Source of the DNA: Acidobacteriaceae bacterium
GTDB taxonomy: Bacteria > Acidobacteriota > Terriglobia > Terriglobales > Acidobacteriaceae
DNA length: 64,000 nucleotides
Direction of reading: 5' to 3'
NCBI GenBank assembly: GCA_903642235.1
Contig: CAHJWL010000003.1
Span: 62,001-126,000 of the forward strand
The position numbers and the translations under genes were made by a program. Of the stretch, positions 37,010-45,892 are shown one piece after another (the first letter of the stretch is position 1; each line of letters starts with the position of its first letter). The notes beneath the pieces are model-generated. The model was not told where the DNA came from and ran no database searches. It saw nothing but the letters and a program-made list of their open reading frames with translations.

Positions 37010-37237
37010 CTAGAGCGTGGATTCGATCTCAAAGCCCCAGGCCTCCAGCAAAGCCTCCGGGATGTACTTCGAGTTTTTATTACGACGGGCCCACTCACGC
37101 AGGCGCGTTGACCGTACGTACTGATCAGGCGTCAGTTTGTACTCTTTCACAACCTGCTCGAACGATGTGATGGTCGGAACGACGGGCCCGATCGGCTCCG
37201 GCTTTCCCCAGTTTGGATTTCCGCGGCGCTTTGCCAT
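37010..37237 (-). CDS. Small conserved-looking basic protein
   Basis: A 75-residue protein of unknown function. The first 20 residues are basic and Pro/Gly-rich ([14 protein letters not shown]); the rest is predicted helical, with [18 protein letters not shown] and [23 protein letters not shown]. No signal peptide or membrane segment is seen. AAGGAA lies 11 bases before the ATG, and codon use resembles the neighbours, so I take it as real. It lies 52 bases upstream of ribBA on the same strand and may share its transcript. The composition suggests a nucleic-acid- or ribosome-associated role, but that is speculation. Confidence 0.7.
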   Translation of the reverse strand: MAKRRGNPNWGKPEPIGPVVPTITSFEQVVKEYKLTPDQYVRSTRLREWARRNKNSKYIPEALLEAWGFEIESTL

Positions 37238-37438
37238 TGAATGTGCATTCCTTGCTTAAGTATTTCGCTATCTCTGAGATGAGCTTCCCGTACATCCGCT
37301 TCTTCATTCTAAGCCATTTCTTCGGTCGGCGTTCCCGCGTACGAGCTGCTCTCCGGCAGATCATCCGCTCCGGTCGCGCACCAGATCTGGTGCAGAAAGG
37401 ATCCACTCCCTCATGCGAAGATTGAGACGGATGCATCC

Positions 37439-39814
37439 ATGACGCTTACCTCCCTGCTCGCTCAGCACTTCGGCTTCAATGCCTTCCGTCCGAATCAGGA
37501 AGCGGTCTGCCGGGCTGCAACGGAGGGACGGGATGTTTTGCTCGTCATGCCGACCGGAGCGGGAAAAAGCCTGTGTTATCAGCTGCCGGCGCTCGCACGG
37601 GGCGGCACGGGGCTGGTCATCAGTCCGCTCATCGCTCTCATGGACGATCAGGCGGCCAAGCTGGCCGCGAGTGGCCACGCCGTGGCCCGCATCCACTCCG
37701 GCATGTCGCGCGAAGACTCGCGGCAAGCCTGTCGGGACTACCTCGACGGTAAACTCAGCTTCCTTTTCATCGCTCCGGAGCGTCTGCGCGTCCCGGGCTT
37801 CCCGGAGATGCTCGCCCGGCGCAAACCTGCACTGATTGCGATTGACGAGGCTCACTGCATCTCTGCTTGGGGTCATGACTTCCGGCCCGACTACCGCACC
37901 CTTGGCGAGCGGCTGCCCGCACTGCGGCCGGCCCCGATCATCGCCCTCACCGCAACTGCGACGCCCACCGTTCAGCGCGACATTGTGACGCAGCTGGGTC
38001 TTTCTCAACCAGCGCTCTTCATCCACGGCTTTCGTCGGCACAATCTCGCCATTGAGGTCGTCGAGATGTCGAAGCCGCGCCGCAACGCCTTTATCAAGGA
38101 GTTCCTCTCGCCCGCGGCCTCCCGCCCGGCAATCGTCTACTCCCCCTCGCGCAAGGCAGCCGATGAGATCGCAGGCTTGTTGGGTGGGCGAGCCGCGGCC
38201 TACCACGCCGGTCTGGATGGAGCGACGCGCGACCGCGTGCAGCGCAAATTTCTCTCCGGCGAGATCGAGGTCGTTGTGGCCACTATCGCCTTCGGCATGG
38301 GGATCGACAAGGCAGACGTCCGCACTGTTCTCCACGCGGCCCTGCCCGGCTCGGTAGAGGCCTTCTACCAGGAGATCGGTCGTGCCGGCCGGGATGGTTT
38401 GCCGTCGCGCACCGTGCTGCTGCACTCCTTTGCGGACCGCAAGATGCACGACTTCTTTCTTGAGCGCGACTACCCGGCCGCCGCGGAGCTTGCCCGCGTC
38501 AGCTCTGTGCTAAGCGAAAACTTCCAGGAGATTGGCGCGATCGCCCGTCGCCTGAAGGCCGATGCCGAAACCGTCACGCGCTCGGTTGAGAAGCTCGCCA
38601 GCCAGGGAGCGGCCACGACCGACATGGAGGGCCGCGTTCGGGCGACCGGCATAACCGGCTGGCGATCCGGCTACGACGCGCAGCTGGCCTTTAGACGAGC
38701 GCAGATCGACCGTATGGCCGCCTTTGCAGAAGGCCAGGAGTGTCGCATGACAGCGCTGGTTCGTCATTTCGGCGATACAGAAGACGGTCTGCGGCCGTGC
38801 GGCCAGTGCGACGTCTGCTCCCCGGAGAGTACCGCTGCCCAGAGCTTCCGTCCTGCAACGGCAGAAGAGCAGCGCTCCCTCCGACTTATCCTGCGCGCAC
38901 TCGAAAACAATGGTCGATCGACAGGCAAACTCTTCACCGATCTCGCGGTCTCCAAGGACCGCAAGGTCTTCGATACACTGCTCGACGGTCTAGCCCGTGC
39001 CGCGTTTCTCACACTCACTGCAGACATCTTCACCAATGCGGAGGGTCGGCAGATCAGCTACAAGAAGGCGACCCTTACGCACGAAGGTCGTTTTCCTGAC
39101 GAAGGCGATCTGCCCGTGACGCTCCGCGCAGAGGCGGATGACTTGCAGAGCCCGGGAAGCCGATCCGATCGTTCCCGCCGTCCGGCACGAGACGCCTCCG
39201 CATCGGAGCCGCCGCTCTCAGCCGATCAGCAGGCGATCGAAGGCCGGCTGCGTGCCTGGAGGAAGGCCGAGGCTGCAAAGACCGGGAAGCCGGCCTTCAT
39301 CGTCTTCGGCGACAAGACTCTGCGCGCTCTTGCCGTCGCGGCTCCAACGTCTCTGGGTGCCATGCGAGAGGTTGCGGGTATCGGCCCCGAGAAGCTGGAG
39401 CGCTACGGTGCCGACGTGCTGGCAGTGCTTCGCGGCGAGGCGATCGAGACCACCCGCGTGCCCGCAGCACAAACGCCCGCACTCACGAACTTCCCTGCCC
39501 TGCCCTCCGCTCCGCAGCCTGTGATCCTGGGCTCGCCGGAGGTCCTGCAGGTTGAGAAAAGACCGGAGCGGCCGGCACGGTCGGAGGTCCTGACCGCCGA
39601 GCAGGAGGCGCTCGAAGCCCGTCTGCGGGACTGGCGACGAGAGGCCTCGGAACGGATGGGTATGCCGCAGTTCTTCGTTCTGGGTTCAGCTACCCTGCGG
39701 GATCTTGCCCTGGCTCACCCCCGCTCCGTTCCGGAGTTACTTGACGTGACTGGTCTCACGCAGGAGAAAGTGGATCGCTTCGGGGTTGAGATCCTGCGCG
39801 TCTGCAACTCCTAG
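37439..39814 (+). CDS. recQ: RecQ-family ATP-dependent DNA helicase with two HRDC domains
   Basis: A 791-residue superfamily 2 helicase (3'-5') for recombination repair. Motifs: FRPNQEAVCRA (motif 0), VMPTGAGKSLCYQLPAL (Walker A), IDEAHCISAWGHDFRPDY (DEAH and the aromatic loop), TATATP, and QEIGRAGRDGLPS (motif VI). The zinc domain is seen as EGQECRM and GQCDVCSPE. Two HRDC-like domains end the protein at about residues 596-668 and 721-791, joined by a Pro-rich linker. E. coli RecQ (about 610 residues) has one HRDC. It is divergent from the small protein gene across 201 bases, where no clear promoter is seen. Confidence 0.93.
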   Translation: MTLTSLLAQHFGFNAFRPNQEAVCRAATEGRDVLLVMPTGAGKSLCYQLPALARGGTGLVISPLIALMDDQAAKLAASGHAVARIHSGMSREDSRQACRDYLDGKLSFLFIAPERLRVPGFPEMLARRKPALIAIDEAHCISAWGHDFRPDYRTLGERLPALRPAPIIALTATATPTVQRDIVTQLGLSQPALFIHGFRRHNLAIEVVEMSKPRRNAFIKEFLSPAASRPAIVYSPSRKAADEIAGLLGGRAAAYHAGLDGATRDRVQRKFLSGEIEVVVATIAFGMGIDKADVRTVLHAALPGSVEAFYQEIGRAGRDGLPSRTVLLHSFADRKMHDFFLERDYPAAAELARVSSVLSENFQEIGAIARRLKADAETVTRSVEKLASQGAATTDMEGRVRATGITGWRSGYDAQLAFRRAQIDRMAAFAEGQECRMTALVRHFGDTEDGLRPCGQCDVCSPESTAAQSFRPATAEEQRSLRLILRALENNGRSTGKLFTDLAVSKDRKVFDTLLDGLARAAFLTLTADIFTNAEGRQISYKKATLTHEGRFPDEGDLPVTLRAEADDLQSPGSRSDRSRRPARDASASEPPLSADQQAIEGRLRAWRKAEAAKTGKPAFIVFGDKTLRALAVAAPTSLGAMREVAGIGPEKLERYGADVLAVLRGEAIETTRVPAAQTPALTNFPALPSAPQPVILGSPEVLQVEKRPERPARSEVLTAEQEALEARLRDWRREASERMGMPQFFVLGSATLRDLALAHPRSVPELLDVTGLTQEKVDRFGVEILRVCNS

Positions 39815-39845
39815 CCCGGCAAGCGATCACCTCCCGCTGATCGGA

Positions 39846-39851
39846 TAGGCT
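39846..39851 (+). promoter_or_regulatory. Putative -10 box, leaderless start of the thioesterase gene
   Basis: TAGGCT is followed by GAACGC and the ATG at 39858, with no Shine-Dalgarno. A 6-base inverted repeat, CGATCA (39824-39829) / TGATCG (39838-39843), sits where the -35 region would be. Confidence 0.45.
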
Positions 39852-39857
39852 GAACGC

Positions 39858-40325
39858 ATGCAAGCTGGAACCATGGATCCCTCCGTCGACGAACTCTCCG
39901 GCCACTGCTTCGGCTGTGGGCCCAAGAACCCGGAAGGGCTGCACCTCGCCTTTCAGATTGACCAGGAAGCCCACACGGCAACTGCCTCCGTCATGCTCGA
40001 TCAGCGTTACCAGGGTGCGCCAGGCTACGTACACGGGGGCATCATCGCGACGTTGCTTGACGAGGCGATGAGCAAGCTGAACAAGCCGCTTGGCGTCATG
40101 GCGATGACGCGGCAGATGGATGTTTCCTACCTGAGACCAGCGCCGATTGGCGCCGGGATGCGCCTGGAAAGCCGCTTTGTTCGGCGCGAAGGGCGCAAGC
40201 TCTTCCATGAAGCACAGCTCCTGAATCTCAAGGGAGAGGTTCTCTCCCAATGCTCCGGGTTGTGGATCGTAATTGATCCCGGTCTGCTGCATCTCCGGGC
40301 AGCCGCCGGGATCGAGCCCGCCTGA
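39858..40325 (+). CDS. PaaI/YbgC-like hotdog thioesterase
   Basis: A 155-residue hotdog-fold protein. CFGCGPKNPEGLHL at the N-terminus and GAPGYVHGGIIATLLDEAMS, the hotdog helix with the HGG motif, place it in the PaaI thioesterase superfamily, which hydrolyses acyl-CoA thioesters. The acyl chain preference is unknown. The gene starts 43 bases behind recQ and appears to have its own leaderless promoter. The two ATG codons (39858 and 39873) leave the exact start open; the first matches the box spacing. Confidence 0.85.
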   Translation: MQAGTMDPSVDELSGHCFGCGPKNPEGLHLAFQIDQEAHTATASVMLDQRYQGAPGYVHGGIIATLLDEAMSKLNKPLGVMAMTRQMDVSYLRPAPIGAGMRLESRFVRREGRKLFHEAQLLNLKGEVLSQCSGLWIVIDPGLLHLRAAAGIEPA

Positions 40326-40602
40326 CAGGTTGACTAGGATCTAAGAACCCCTCACGTCTTAACGGCCCCCTGTGCAGGCTCAAAACCTCTGCCGTGCCCA
40401 GGCCCTGAGCCTGCGCATCCCGGGAGTTCTGGCCCGTGTACAACGCCTGCGGTCCCTCTACGAGGGGATCGAGATAGCTTTCGCAACGCAAGGGAATACT
40501 CAAGCAAAACTGCTAGACTTACAGTCTGGTCACACACGCGCTGAAGCGCGCATATCACCAGCCTGCGCCCTGTATTTTCGAGGTCCAGGAGGAGGCCACA
40601 CC
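40326..40602. other. Non-coding stretch before pdxS
   Basis: These 277 bases hold no credible gene: the pdxS frame stays open to 40372, but that part lacks family similarity and pdxS has a strong ribosome site at 40587-40594. A CGCGCT-GA-AGCGCG inverted repeat lies at 40537-40550. A TAGACT at 40514-40519 could be a -10 box, without a good -35 partner. A long 5' leader of pdxS is possible. Confidence 0.35.
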
Positions 40603-41535
40603 ATGGCAGAGCACACCAGCAACGGTCACTTCAACTCCAGCGGTCTTCGCCTCAAAACTGGACTTGCCGAGATGCTCAAAGGCGGCGTGATCATGGATGT
40701 GGTGGACGTTGCGCAGGCGCGCATTGCAGAGCGTGCCGGTGCAACTGCCGTGATGGCCCTTGAGCGCGTGCCGGCACAGATTCGCGCACAGGGTGGCGTC
40801 GCCCGCATGTCGCATCCGCGCATGATCCGCGAGATTATCGACACCGTCTCCATCCCGGTTATGGCAAAGGCCCGCATCGGCCACTTCGCCGAAGCACAGG
40901 TGCTGCAGGTGCTCGGTGTCGACTTCATTGACGAGAGCGAGGTGCTCACGCCGGCCGACGAGACCTACCATATTGACAAGCACGCATTCACCACGCCCTT
41001 CGTCTGCGGCGCGCGGGATCTGGGTGAAGCATTGCGCCGCATTGCGGAAGGCGCTGCAATGATCCGCACCAAAGGCGAGGCAGGGACCGGTGATGTCGTA
41101 CACGCCGTCCGTCACATGCGACAAATTGTTCGGGAGATGCGCAGTCTCACCGTCCTTGGTGAAGAGGAGCTCTACAACGCTGCGAAGGAGTTCCGCGCCC
41201 CATACGAGCTCGTTCGTATGGTCGCCAAGAGCGGCAAGCTTCCAGTCCCCAACTTCTCCGCTGGTGGCATCGCCACACCGGCCGATGCAGCCCTCGTTCG
41301 CCAGCTTGGCGCCGAAGCAGTCTTCGTCGGCTCAGGCATCTTCATGAGTGATAGCTACACCTTTGCCGAGCCTGAAGAGGCCGAGATCCGGGCCCGCGCG
41401 ATCGTGCGTGCAAGCACACACTTCGATGATCCAAGGATCCTCGCCGCGTGCAGTGAAGAGTGCCAGGGAGCAATGAAGGGTTTGGCTGCCGCGGTGCTCG
41501 ATGAAAAAGAGCTGCTACAGACGCGAGGCTGGTAA
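40603..41535 (+). CDS. pdxS: Pyridoxal 5'-phosphate synthase, lyase subunit
   Basis: PdxS, 310 residues, is the TIM-barrel subunit of the DXP-independent PLP synthase; it joins ribose 5-phosphate, glyceraldehyde 3-phosphate and ammonia supplied by PdxT. Signatures: [39 protein letters not shown] with the catalytic Lys, [25 protein letters not shown] and [15 protein letters not shown]. The ATG at 40603 follows AGGAGG by 8 bases. pdxT follows 46 bases later, the normal arrangement. Twelve-mers of PdxS bind twelve PdxT subunits in the cytosol. Confidence 0.97.
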   Translation: MAEHTSNGHFNSSGLRLKTGLAEMLKGGVIMDVVDVAQARIAERAGATAVMALERVPAQIRAQGGVARMSHPRMIREIIDTVSIPVMAKARIGHFAEAQVLQVLGVDFIDESEVLTPADETYHIDKHAFTTPFVCGARDLGEALRRIAEGAAMIRTKGEAGTGDVVHAVRHMRQIVREMRSLTVLGEEELYNAAKEFRAPYELVRMVAKSGKLPVPNFSAGGIATPADAALVRQLGAEAVFVGSGIFMSDSYTFAEPEEAEIRARAIVRASTHFDDPRILAACSEECQGAMKGLAAAVLDEKELLQTRGW

Positions 41536-41581
41536 GCGGCTAGAGCCGGGCTCATCCTGAAGGTGAATGGGATCACATTGC

Positions 41582-42172
41582 ATGAGCGAAGGTAGTTTGA
41601 CCGTCGGTGTTCTCGCTCTCCAGGGTGCCTTTGATGTTCACGCGGCAATGCTCAAACAACTTGGCGCCCATGCACAATTGATTCGCCGTCCGGAACAATT
41701 GGGAGGACTGGATGGTTTGATCCTTCCTGGCGGCGAATCAACTACCTTTCTGAAACATCTAGAACGTGATGGCTTTTTTGAGACACTGGCCGCCTTCGTT
41801 CGAACCAAGCCTACCTTTGGAACCTGTGCAGGCTGCATTCTGCTTGCGAGAGACGTCGAACGACCGGCACAGCGCTCCTTCGGTGTGCTTGATGTTACCG
41901 TCGAGCGCAATGCGTACGGCCGGCAGATCGATTCGACGATTCTTCTGACTCCTACCTCCATAGCGGGCGGCCCTCTGGAGATGGTTTTCATTCGCGCGCC
42001 GAAGATCACGCGAACCGGGCCGGAGGTCGATATTCTGGCGAGTCGGGCTGAAGCTCCCGTACTCGTCGAGCAGGGTCATTTGATGGCCGCCACGTTTCAT
42101 CCGGAGCTCTCCACCGACACCAGGATCCATCAGCACTTCCTCGATCTGGTGAGCAGGTACAAGCTTCAGTAG
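41582..42172 (+). CDS. pdxT: Pyridoxal 5'-phosphate synthase, glutaminase subunit
   Basis: PdxT, 196 residues, is a class I glutamine amidotransferase that feeds ammonia to PdxS. VGVLALQGAFDVHAAML begins the domain, LPGGESTTF forms the oxyanion loop, the nucleophile Cys lies in GTCAGCILLA, and the His-Glu pair in FHPELSTD. The start could be ATG 41582 or ATG 41567; AAGG just before 41567 is close but the extra five residues have no family match. The coxB gene begins 27 bases after the stop, so PLP synthesis and oxidase genes may share a transcript. Confidence 0.94.
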   Translation: MSEGSLTVGVLALQGAFDVHAAMLKQLGAHAQLIRRPEQLGGLDGLILPGGESTTFLKHLERDGFFETLAAFVRTKPTFGTCAGCILLARDVERPAQRSFGVLDVTVERNAYGRQIDSTILLTPTSIAGGPLEMVFIRAPKITRTGPEVDILASRAEAPVLVEQGHLMAATFHPELSTDTRIHQHFLDLVSRYKLQ

Positions 42173-42199
42173 CCGCACGCGTATGTCTGGGGATCTGTG

Positions 42200-42979
42200 A
42201 TGCATCGATCGCTCGACCTTCTTCTCTCCGCTCTCTTCAATGCGCGCGATATCTGGCGTCTGCCGGTAGACGGGAGCCTGCACGGTGCTCTTCTTGATCG
42301 CCATCTGCTCCTGAACCTCTGGATCATTCTCGGATTGGCTGCACTCGCTCATCTGCTGCTCTTGGCGGGTGTGCTCTTCGCACGCGATCGTCGCGCCGGA
42401 ACCGAGTCCATCTCGCGAACGGTGCGGCTTGAATACCTTCCACTCGCGTTCTTCACTCTGCTCTTTAGCTGGTTGACGCTGCGCGCCGAGCGTCTTTGGG
42501 CTCTCAGCCGGTACACCGGCGCCGAGCCGACCGCGCTTCAGGTCGAAGTCACGGGCATGCAGTTTGCCTGGTACTTCCGGTACCCGGGGCAGGACGCCAC
42601 CTTCGGCCGAGTGGAGCCAGCTCTGCTCGATCCAGGAGCCGGCAACCCTCTCGGTATCGACCCAGCCGACAGCCACGGCAAAGACGATCTCGTCAGCTCA
42701 GAACTCGTCTTGCCCGCCGGCCGTGAGGTCGATCTCCGCCTGCGCGCTTTGGATGTTATTCACGGGTTTGCCGTGCCGGAGATGCGCGTCAAACAGAATG
42801 CTGTGCCCGGCCAGACCATCCATCTCCACTTCACACCAACCCGGCCCGGAACCTATGCGATTCTTTGCACACAACTGTGCGGTCTCGGCCACTACCGTAT
42901 GAACGCCAACCTGCGTGTGCTCTCAGCCTCCGATTTCGAACACTGGCTGCACGTGCGCGAGAGTCGAGGAACGACATGA
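42200..42979 (+). CDS. coxB: Cytochrome c oxidase subunit II
   Basis: A 259-residue membrane protein with two N-terminal helices (about residues 34-55 and 75-95) and a periplasmic cupredoxin domain. The CuA ligands are present: His in DVIHGFAVPEM, and Cys-x3-Cys, His and Met in CTQLCGLGHYRM; the residue between the cysteines is Gln rather than the more usual Glu, which binds only through its backbone. No cytochrome c domain is fused. GTG 42197 and ATG 42200 are adjacent; ATG is preferred. The stop overlaps the coxA start (ATGA), so the subunits are translationally coupled. Confidence 0.93.
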   Translation: MHRSLDLLLSALFNARDIWRLPVDGSLHGALLDRHLLLNLWIILGLAALAHLLLLAGVLFARDRRAGTESISRTVRLEYLPLAFFTLLFSWLTLRAERLWALSRYTGAEPTALQVEVTGMQFAWYFRYPGQDATFGRVEPALLDPGAGNPLGIDPADSHGKDDLVSSELVLPAGREVDLRLRALDVIHGFAVPEMRVKQNAVPGQTIHLHFTPTRPGTYAILCTQLCGLGHYRMNANLRVLSASDFEHWLHVRESRGTT

Positions 42980-44790
42980 GTCAGAGCCCTTATCTTCGCC
43001 GCGAGTCGGCAGGCACTCTGGCATCCTCGGTCCGGCTCGCAGGGCGTACGAGCCCGATCCGCTGCCACCTCTTCACCACAGACCACCGGGCGATTGGCCG
43101 TCTATACCTCTGGCTGGCTCTGCTCAGCGTAGCCATCGGGACCATTCTCTCGCTGCTGATGCGCCTGCACCTGACCTGGCCGGAGCGCGTTCTTCCCTTT
43201 CACGGGCCGGTGCTGCCGGAAGACTATCTCGCATTGGTGACCATTCACGGCACGCTGATGCTCTTCTTTGTGCTCACGACGGCACCGCAGTCCGGCTTTG
43301 GGAACCTGATCCTGCCCTCGCAGATCGGCGCTCGCCGGATGGCCTTTCCGCTGATCAACGCTGTCAGCTTCTGGGTCATTGCCGCCGCCCTGGTGGTTCT
43401 GCTGAGCTCCACCTTTGTGCCTGGCGGCAGTCCCATCTCTGGCTGGACAGCCTATCCACCGCTCTCGGCCGTTCCGAGCGCGGGACCCGGCCAAGGCACA
43501 GGCATCGATCTCTGGTTAGCAAGCATCGCTCTCTTTGCCATCGGGTCGACGATGAGCTCGATCAACCAGCTCGTCACAGTCGTTCGCATGCGCTGTGAGG
43601 GTATGACGTGGGGCCGGCTTCCCCTCACGGTCTGGGCCTGGATAACGGCCTCCATGCTCTCGATTCTAGCCTTTTCGGTCCTCTTAGCCGCTCTCCTGTT
43701 GCTCTTCTGCGATCGCCATCTGGCAACAAGCTTTTACCTGCCGGTCGGAGACGTCGTAAACGGGACGCTCCGCGCCGCCGGCTCACATAACGGCTCGCCT
43801 CTCCTCTGGTTGCACCTCTTCTGGTTCTTCGGGCACCCTGAGGTCTATATCGCGATCCTCCCGGGGATGGGTTTGACCTCGATGATCCTCGGTAACTTCA
43901 GCCGTCGGCGCGTCTTTGCGTATCGCACGATGATCACCACGACCCTGCTCATCGGCTTCCTCGGCATACTGGTCTGGGGTCACCACATGTTTGTGGCCGG
44001 GCTCAATCCCTTCGCCGGCACCGCCTTCTCGATATCAACAATCGCCATTGCCATTCCCGCCGCCGCAAAGGTACTCTCCTGGCTGGCCACAATCTGGCGA
44101 TCGCGCCCTAGCTACACCACAGCGTTTCTGTTCTCGCTTGGCTTTGTCTCATTGTTCATAACGGGCGGCTTGAGTGGACCGATTCTGGCCCAGCCCATTC
44201 TTGATCAGTACCTCCATAACACCTTCTTCGTCGTCGCACACTTCCACCTCATCATGGCCATGGCCGGTATCTTCGGCCTCTTCTCCGCCACCTACTACTG
44301 GTTCCCTCTTCTCGCCAACCGCACTCTGCATGAGGGACTTGGCCGCATACACTTTGTCGGTTCGCTTCTGGGTGCCTATGCGACCTTTCTGCCAATGCAC
44401 CTGACGGGTCTTGCCGGCGAGCCACGCCATTATGCACAGTTGACCAGTATCCCGAACGCGGCAGGCGATCTGCTGGCACGCACCCTTCCACTGAACCGGG
44501 GAATCACCTGGGCCGCCTTCTTCCTGGCCGGCACCCAGCTTGTCTTTCTGGCAAATCTCCTGCTGACCCTCTGGCGCGGTCCCAGGAGCTCACCGAACCC
44601 ATGGGACGCGACGACGCTGGAGTGGCACCCGAATCTGTCAGAAAGCGACTTCGGGCTGCTTCCTGTGGTCTATCGAGAGCCGTCACAGTACGCCTATCAA
44701 AACGGCGAAGCTCGTGCGTTGCCCCAATGGATTGATCCCGCTCTCCTACCGTCAGCGCCCTCGACGAGCGGCGATCGAGGAGTAAGCTAA
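42976..44790 (+). CDS. coxA: Cytochrome c oxidase subunit I
   Basis: A 605-residue heme-copper oxidase core with about 12 membrane helices. Heme and copper ligands: His in TIHGTLMLFF (heme a), FFGHPEVYIAILPG (CuB His and the cross-linked Tyr, A-family type), GHHMFVAGL (two CuB His), and VAHFHLIMAM (heme a3 and heme a). It reduces oxygen to water and pumps protons. The ATG at 42976 overlaps the coxB stop; the frame extends further upstream inside coxB. Genes for heme A synthesis or Sco/Cox11 assembly are not in this window. Confidence 0.95.
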   Translation: MSQSPYLRRESAGTLASSVRLAGRTSPIRCHLFTTDHRAIGRLYLWLALLSVAIGTILSLLMRLHLTWPERVLPFHGPVLPEDYLALVTIHGTLMLFFVLTTAPQSGFGNLILPSQIGARRMAFPLINAVSFWVIAAALVVLLSSTFVPGGSPISGWTAYPPLSAVPSAGPGQGTGIDLWLASIALFAIGSTMSSINQLVTVVRMRCEGMTWGRLPLTVWAWITASMLSILAFSVLLAALLLLFCDRHLATSFYLPVGDVVNGTLRAAGSHNGSPLLWLHLFWFFGHPEVYIAILPGMGLTSMILGNFSRRRVFAYRTMITTTLLIGFLGILVWGHHMFVAGLNPFAGTAFSISTIAIAIPAAAKVLSWLATIWRSRPSYTTAFLFSLGFVSLFITGGLSGPILAQPILDQYLHNTFFVVAHFHLIMAMAGIFGLFSATYYWFPLLANRTLHEGLGRIHFVGSLLGAYATFLPMHLTGLAGEPRHYAQLTSIPNAAGDLLARTLPLNRGITWAAFFLAGTQLVFLANLLLTLWRGPRSSPNPWDATTLEWHPNLSESDFGLLPVVYREPSQYAYQNGEARALPQWIDPALLPSAPSTSGDRGVS

Positions 44791-44820
44791 AGTAAGACGC
44801 TCGCGCGAGAGGCTTCCCCG

Positions 44821-45591
44821 ATGCCGGCCACATATACCCCCTCCAAGCCAGACTTAGATAAAAGCCGTCTCCACGATAACGACAATGGAGCAGGGCGCAG
44901 GCCACCTACCGACAAACGAACCGGAGGCGGCGGCGAAGGCGACAATTGGCAGAGCCGGCCACAGGGGCAGCGTGGCCCGAGGGAGCGCCTGGGCCGCTAT
45001 CGAATGGGCTTATTCTTCGCCTTGGCCGGCGATCTGATGTTCTTCATCGCAATCGTCAGCGTCTTCTTCGTGGCCCGCACGACTGGGCACTTTGATGCCT
45101 ACAATCGCTACATCAACGAATGGCTCCCGACCGCCATTCCGCCCGTTCTGTGGCTGAACACAGCCGTTCTGCTGCTCTCGTCTGTCACCATGGAACTGGC
45201 GCGTCGTCGGATGTTCCATGAGCCTGACGTCATGGAGGAATGGTTCGGCCTTGGTCGGCCAATCTCCCGACGATCTGCGCCTTGGGTCGCCGCTACCTTG
45301 TGTCTCGGGCTACTCTTCCTCGCTGGACAGGCCCTTGCCTGGAAGCAGTTAGCCATGCAGCGGGTCTTCTTCGCCTCAAACCCCAGCAGCCACTTCTTCT
45401 ATCTCATTACGTACACCCATGCCATTCATCTTTTTCTGGGGATTGGTGGTCTGATGTTGGCGCTCTGGGGTTTGTACGCTTCACGGCAGCTGGAAACACG
45501 GCAGATTCTTGTCGATTGCGCTGCCTGGTATTGGCACTCTATGGGTGTTTTCTGGGTGTTTCTCTTCCTTCTCCTGGCATACTTCCAGTGA
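44821..45591 (+). CDS. coxC: Cytochrome c oxidase subunit III
   Basis: A 256-residue membrane protein. Residues 1-58 are hydrophilic and charged (Gly/Asp/Arg-rich), then five membrane helices follow, beginning GLFFALAGDLMFFIAIVSVFFVA and including THAIHLFLGIGGLMLAL and WYWHSMGVFWVFLFLLLAYF, the conserved C-terminal helix of subunit III. This corresponds to the five-helix form lacking the first two helices of mitochondrial-type subunit III. AGAGG precedes the ATG. The TGA overlaps a GTG start of a small downstream gene. Confidence 0.9.
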   Translation: MPATYTPSKPDLDKSRLHDNDNGAGRRPPTDKRTGGGGEGDNWQSRPQGQRGPRERLGRYRMGLFFALAGDLMFFIAIVSVFFVARTTGHFDAYNRYINEWLPTAIPPVLWLNTAVLLLSSVTMELARRRMFHEPDVMEEWFGLGRPISRRSAPWVAATLCLGLLFLAGQALAWKQLAMQRVFFASNPSSHFFYLITYTHAIHLFLGIGGLMLALWGLYASRQLETRQILVDCAAWYWHSMGVFWVFLFLLLAYFQ

Positions 45592-45818
45592 GTCTCATCA
45601 TTCGACGGCGCTTAGTTTGTCAGATAGCTTGCTTCATTTGCCTCATCTTCATGCTAAGTACCTCCTCGTATGCGCAGGGCTGCACTCAGTGCAGGGATAA
45701 CGCCGCCGCAACCCCGATCGCAACACAGCATGCGTATCGTACGGCTATCCTCCTGCTGGTTGGCGTGGCTTTTGGTATTGGATCGTCCGTTGTGCTTGTT
45801 GGACGGCGCTTCCGCTAG
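45588..45818 (+). CDS. Small exported/membrane protein with CxxC motif in the cox operon
   Basis: A 76-residue protein that starts with GTG at 45588, overlapping the coxC stop by four bases. An N-terminal hydrophobic signal (LVCQIACFICLIFMLSTSSYAQ) is followed by GCTQCRDN, a CxxC pair just after the likely cleavage site, and a C-terminal membrane segment (AILLLVGVAFGIGSSVVLV) with a positive end (GRRFR). The short loop would face the periplasm. It is not a family I recognise. The position and cysteines suggest a role in copper delivery or oxidase assembly, but this is inference. Confidence 0.72.
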   Translation: MSLIIRRRLVCQIACFICLIFMLSTSSYAQGCTQCRDNAAATPIATQHAYRTAILLLVGVAFGIGSSVVLVGRRFR

Positions 45819-45892
45819 CATCGCGTACTTACGATATACGCTTCGGATCCCAATCAGCCCATGATGGAATCGCTCCAGCCTGAGGTCGATCG

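Noticed and set aside
39824..39843. CGATCA/TGATCG inverted repeat before the thioesterase gene as a recQ terminator
   Set aside because: The stem is short, the loop is eight bases and no T-run follows; it is mentioned only as a possible operator.
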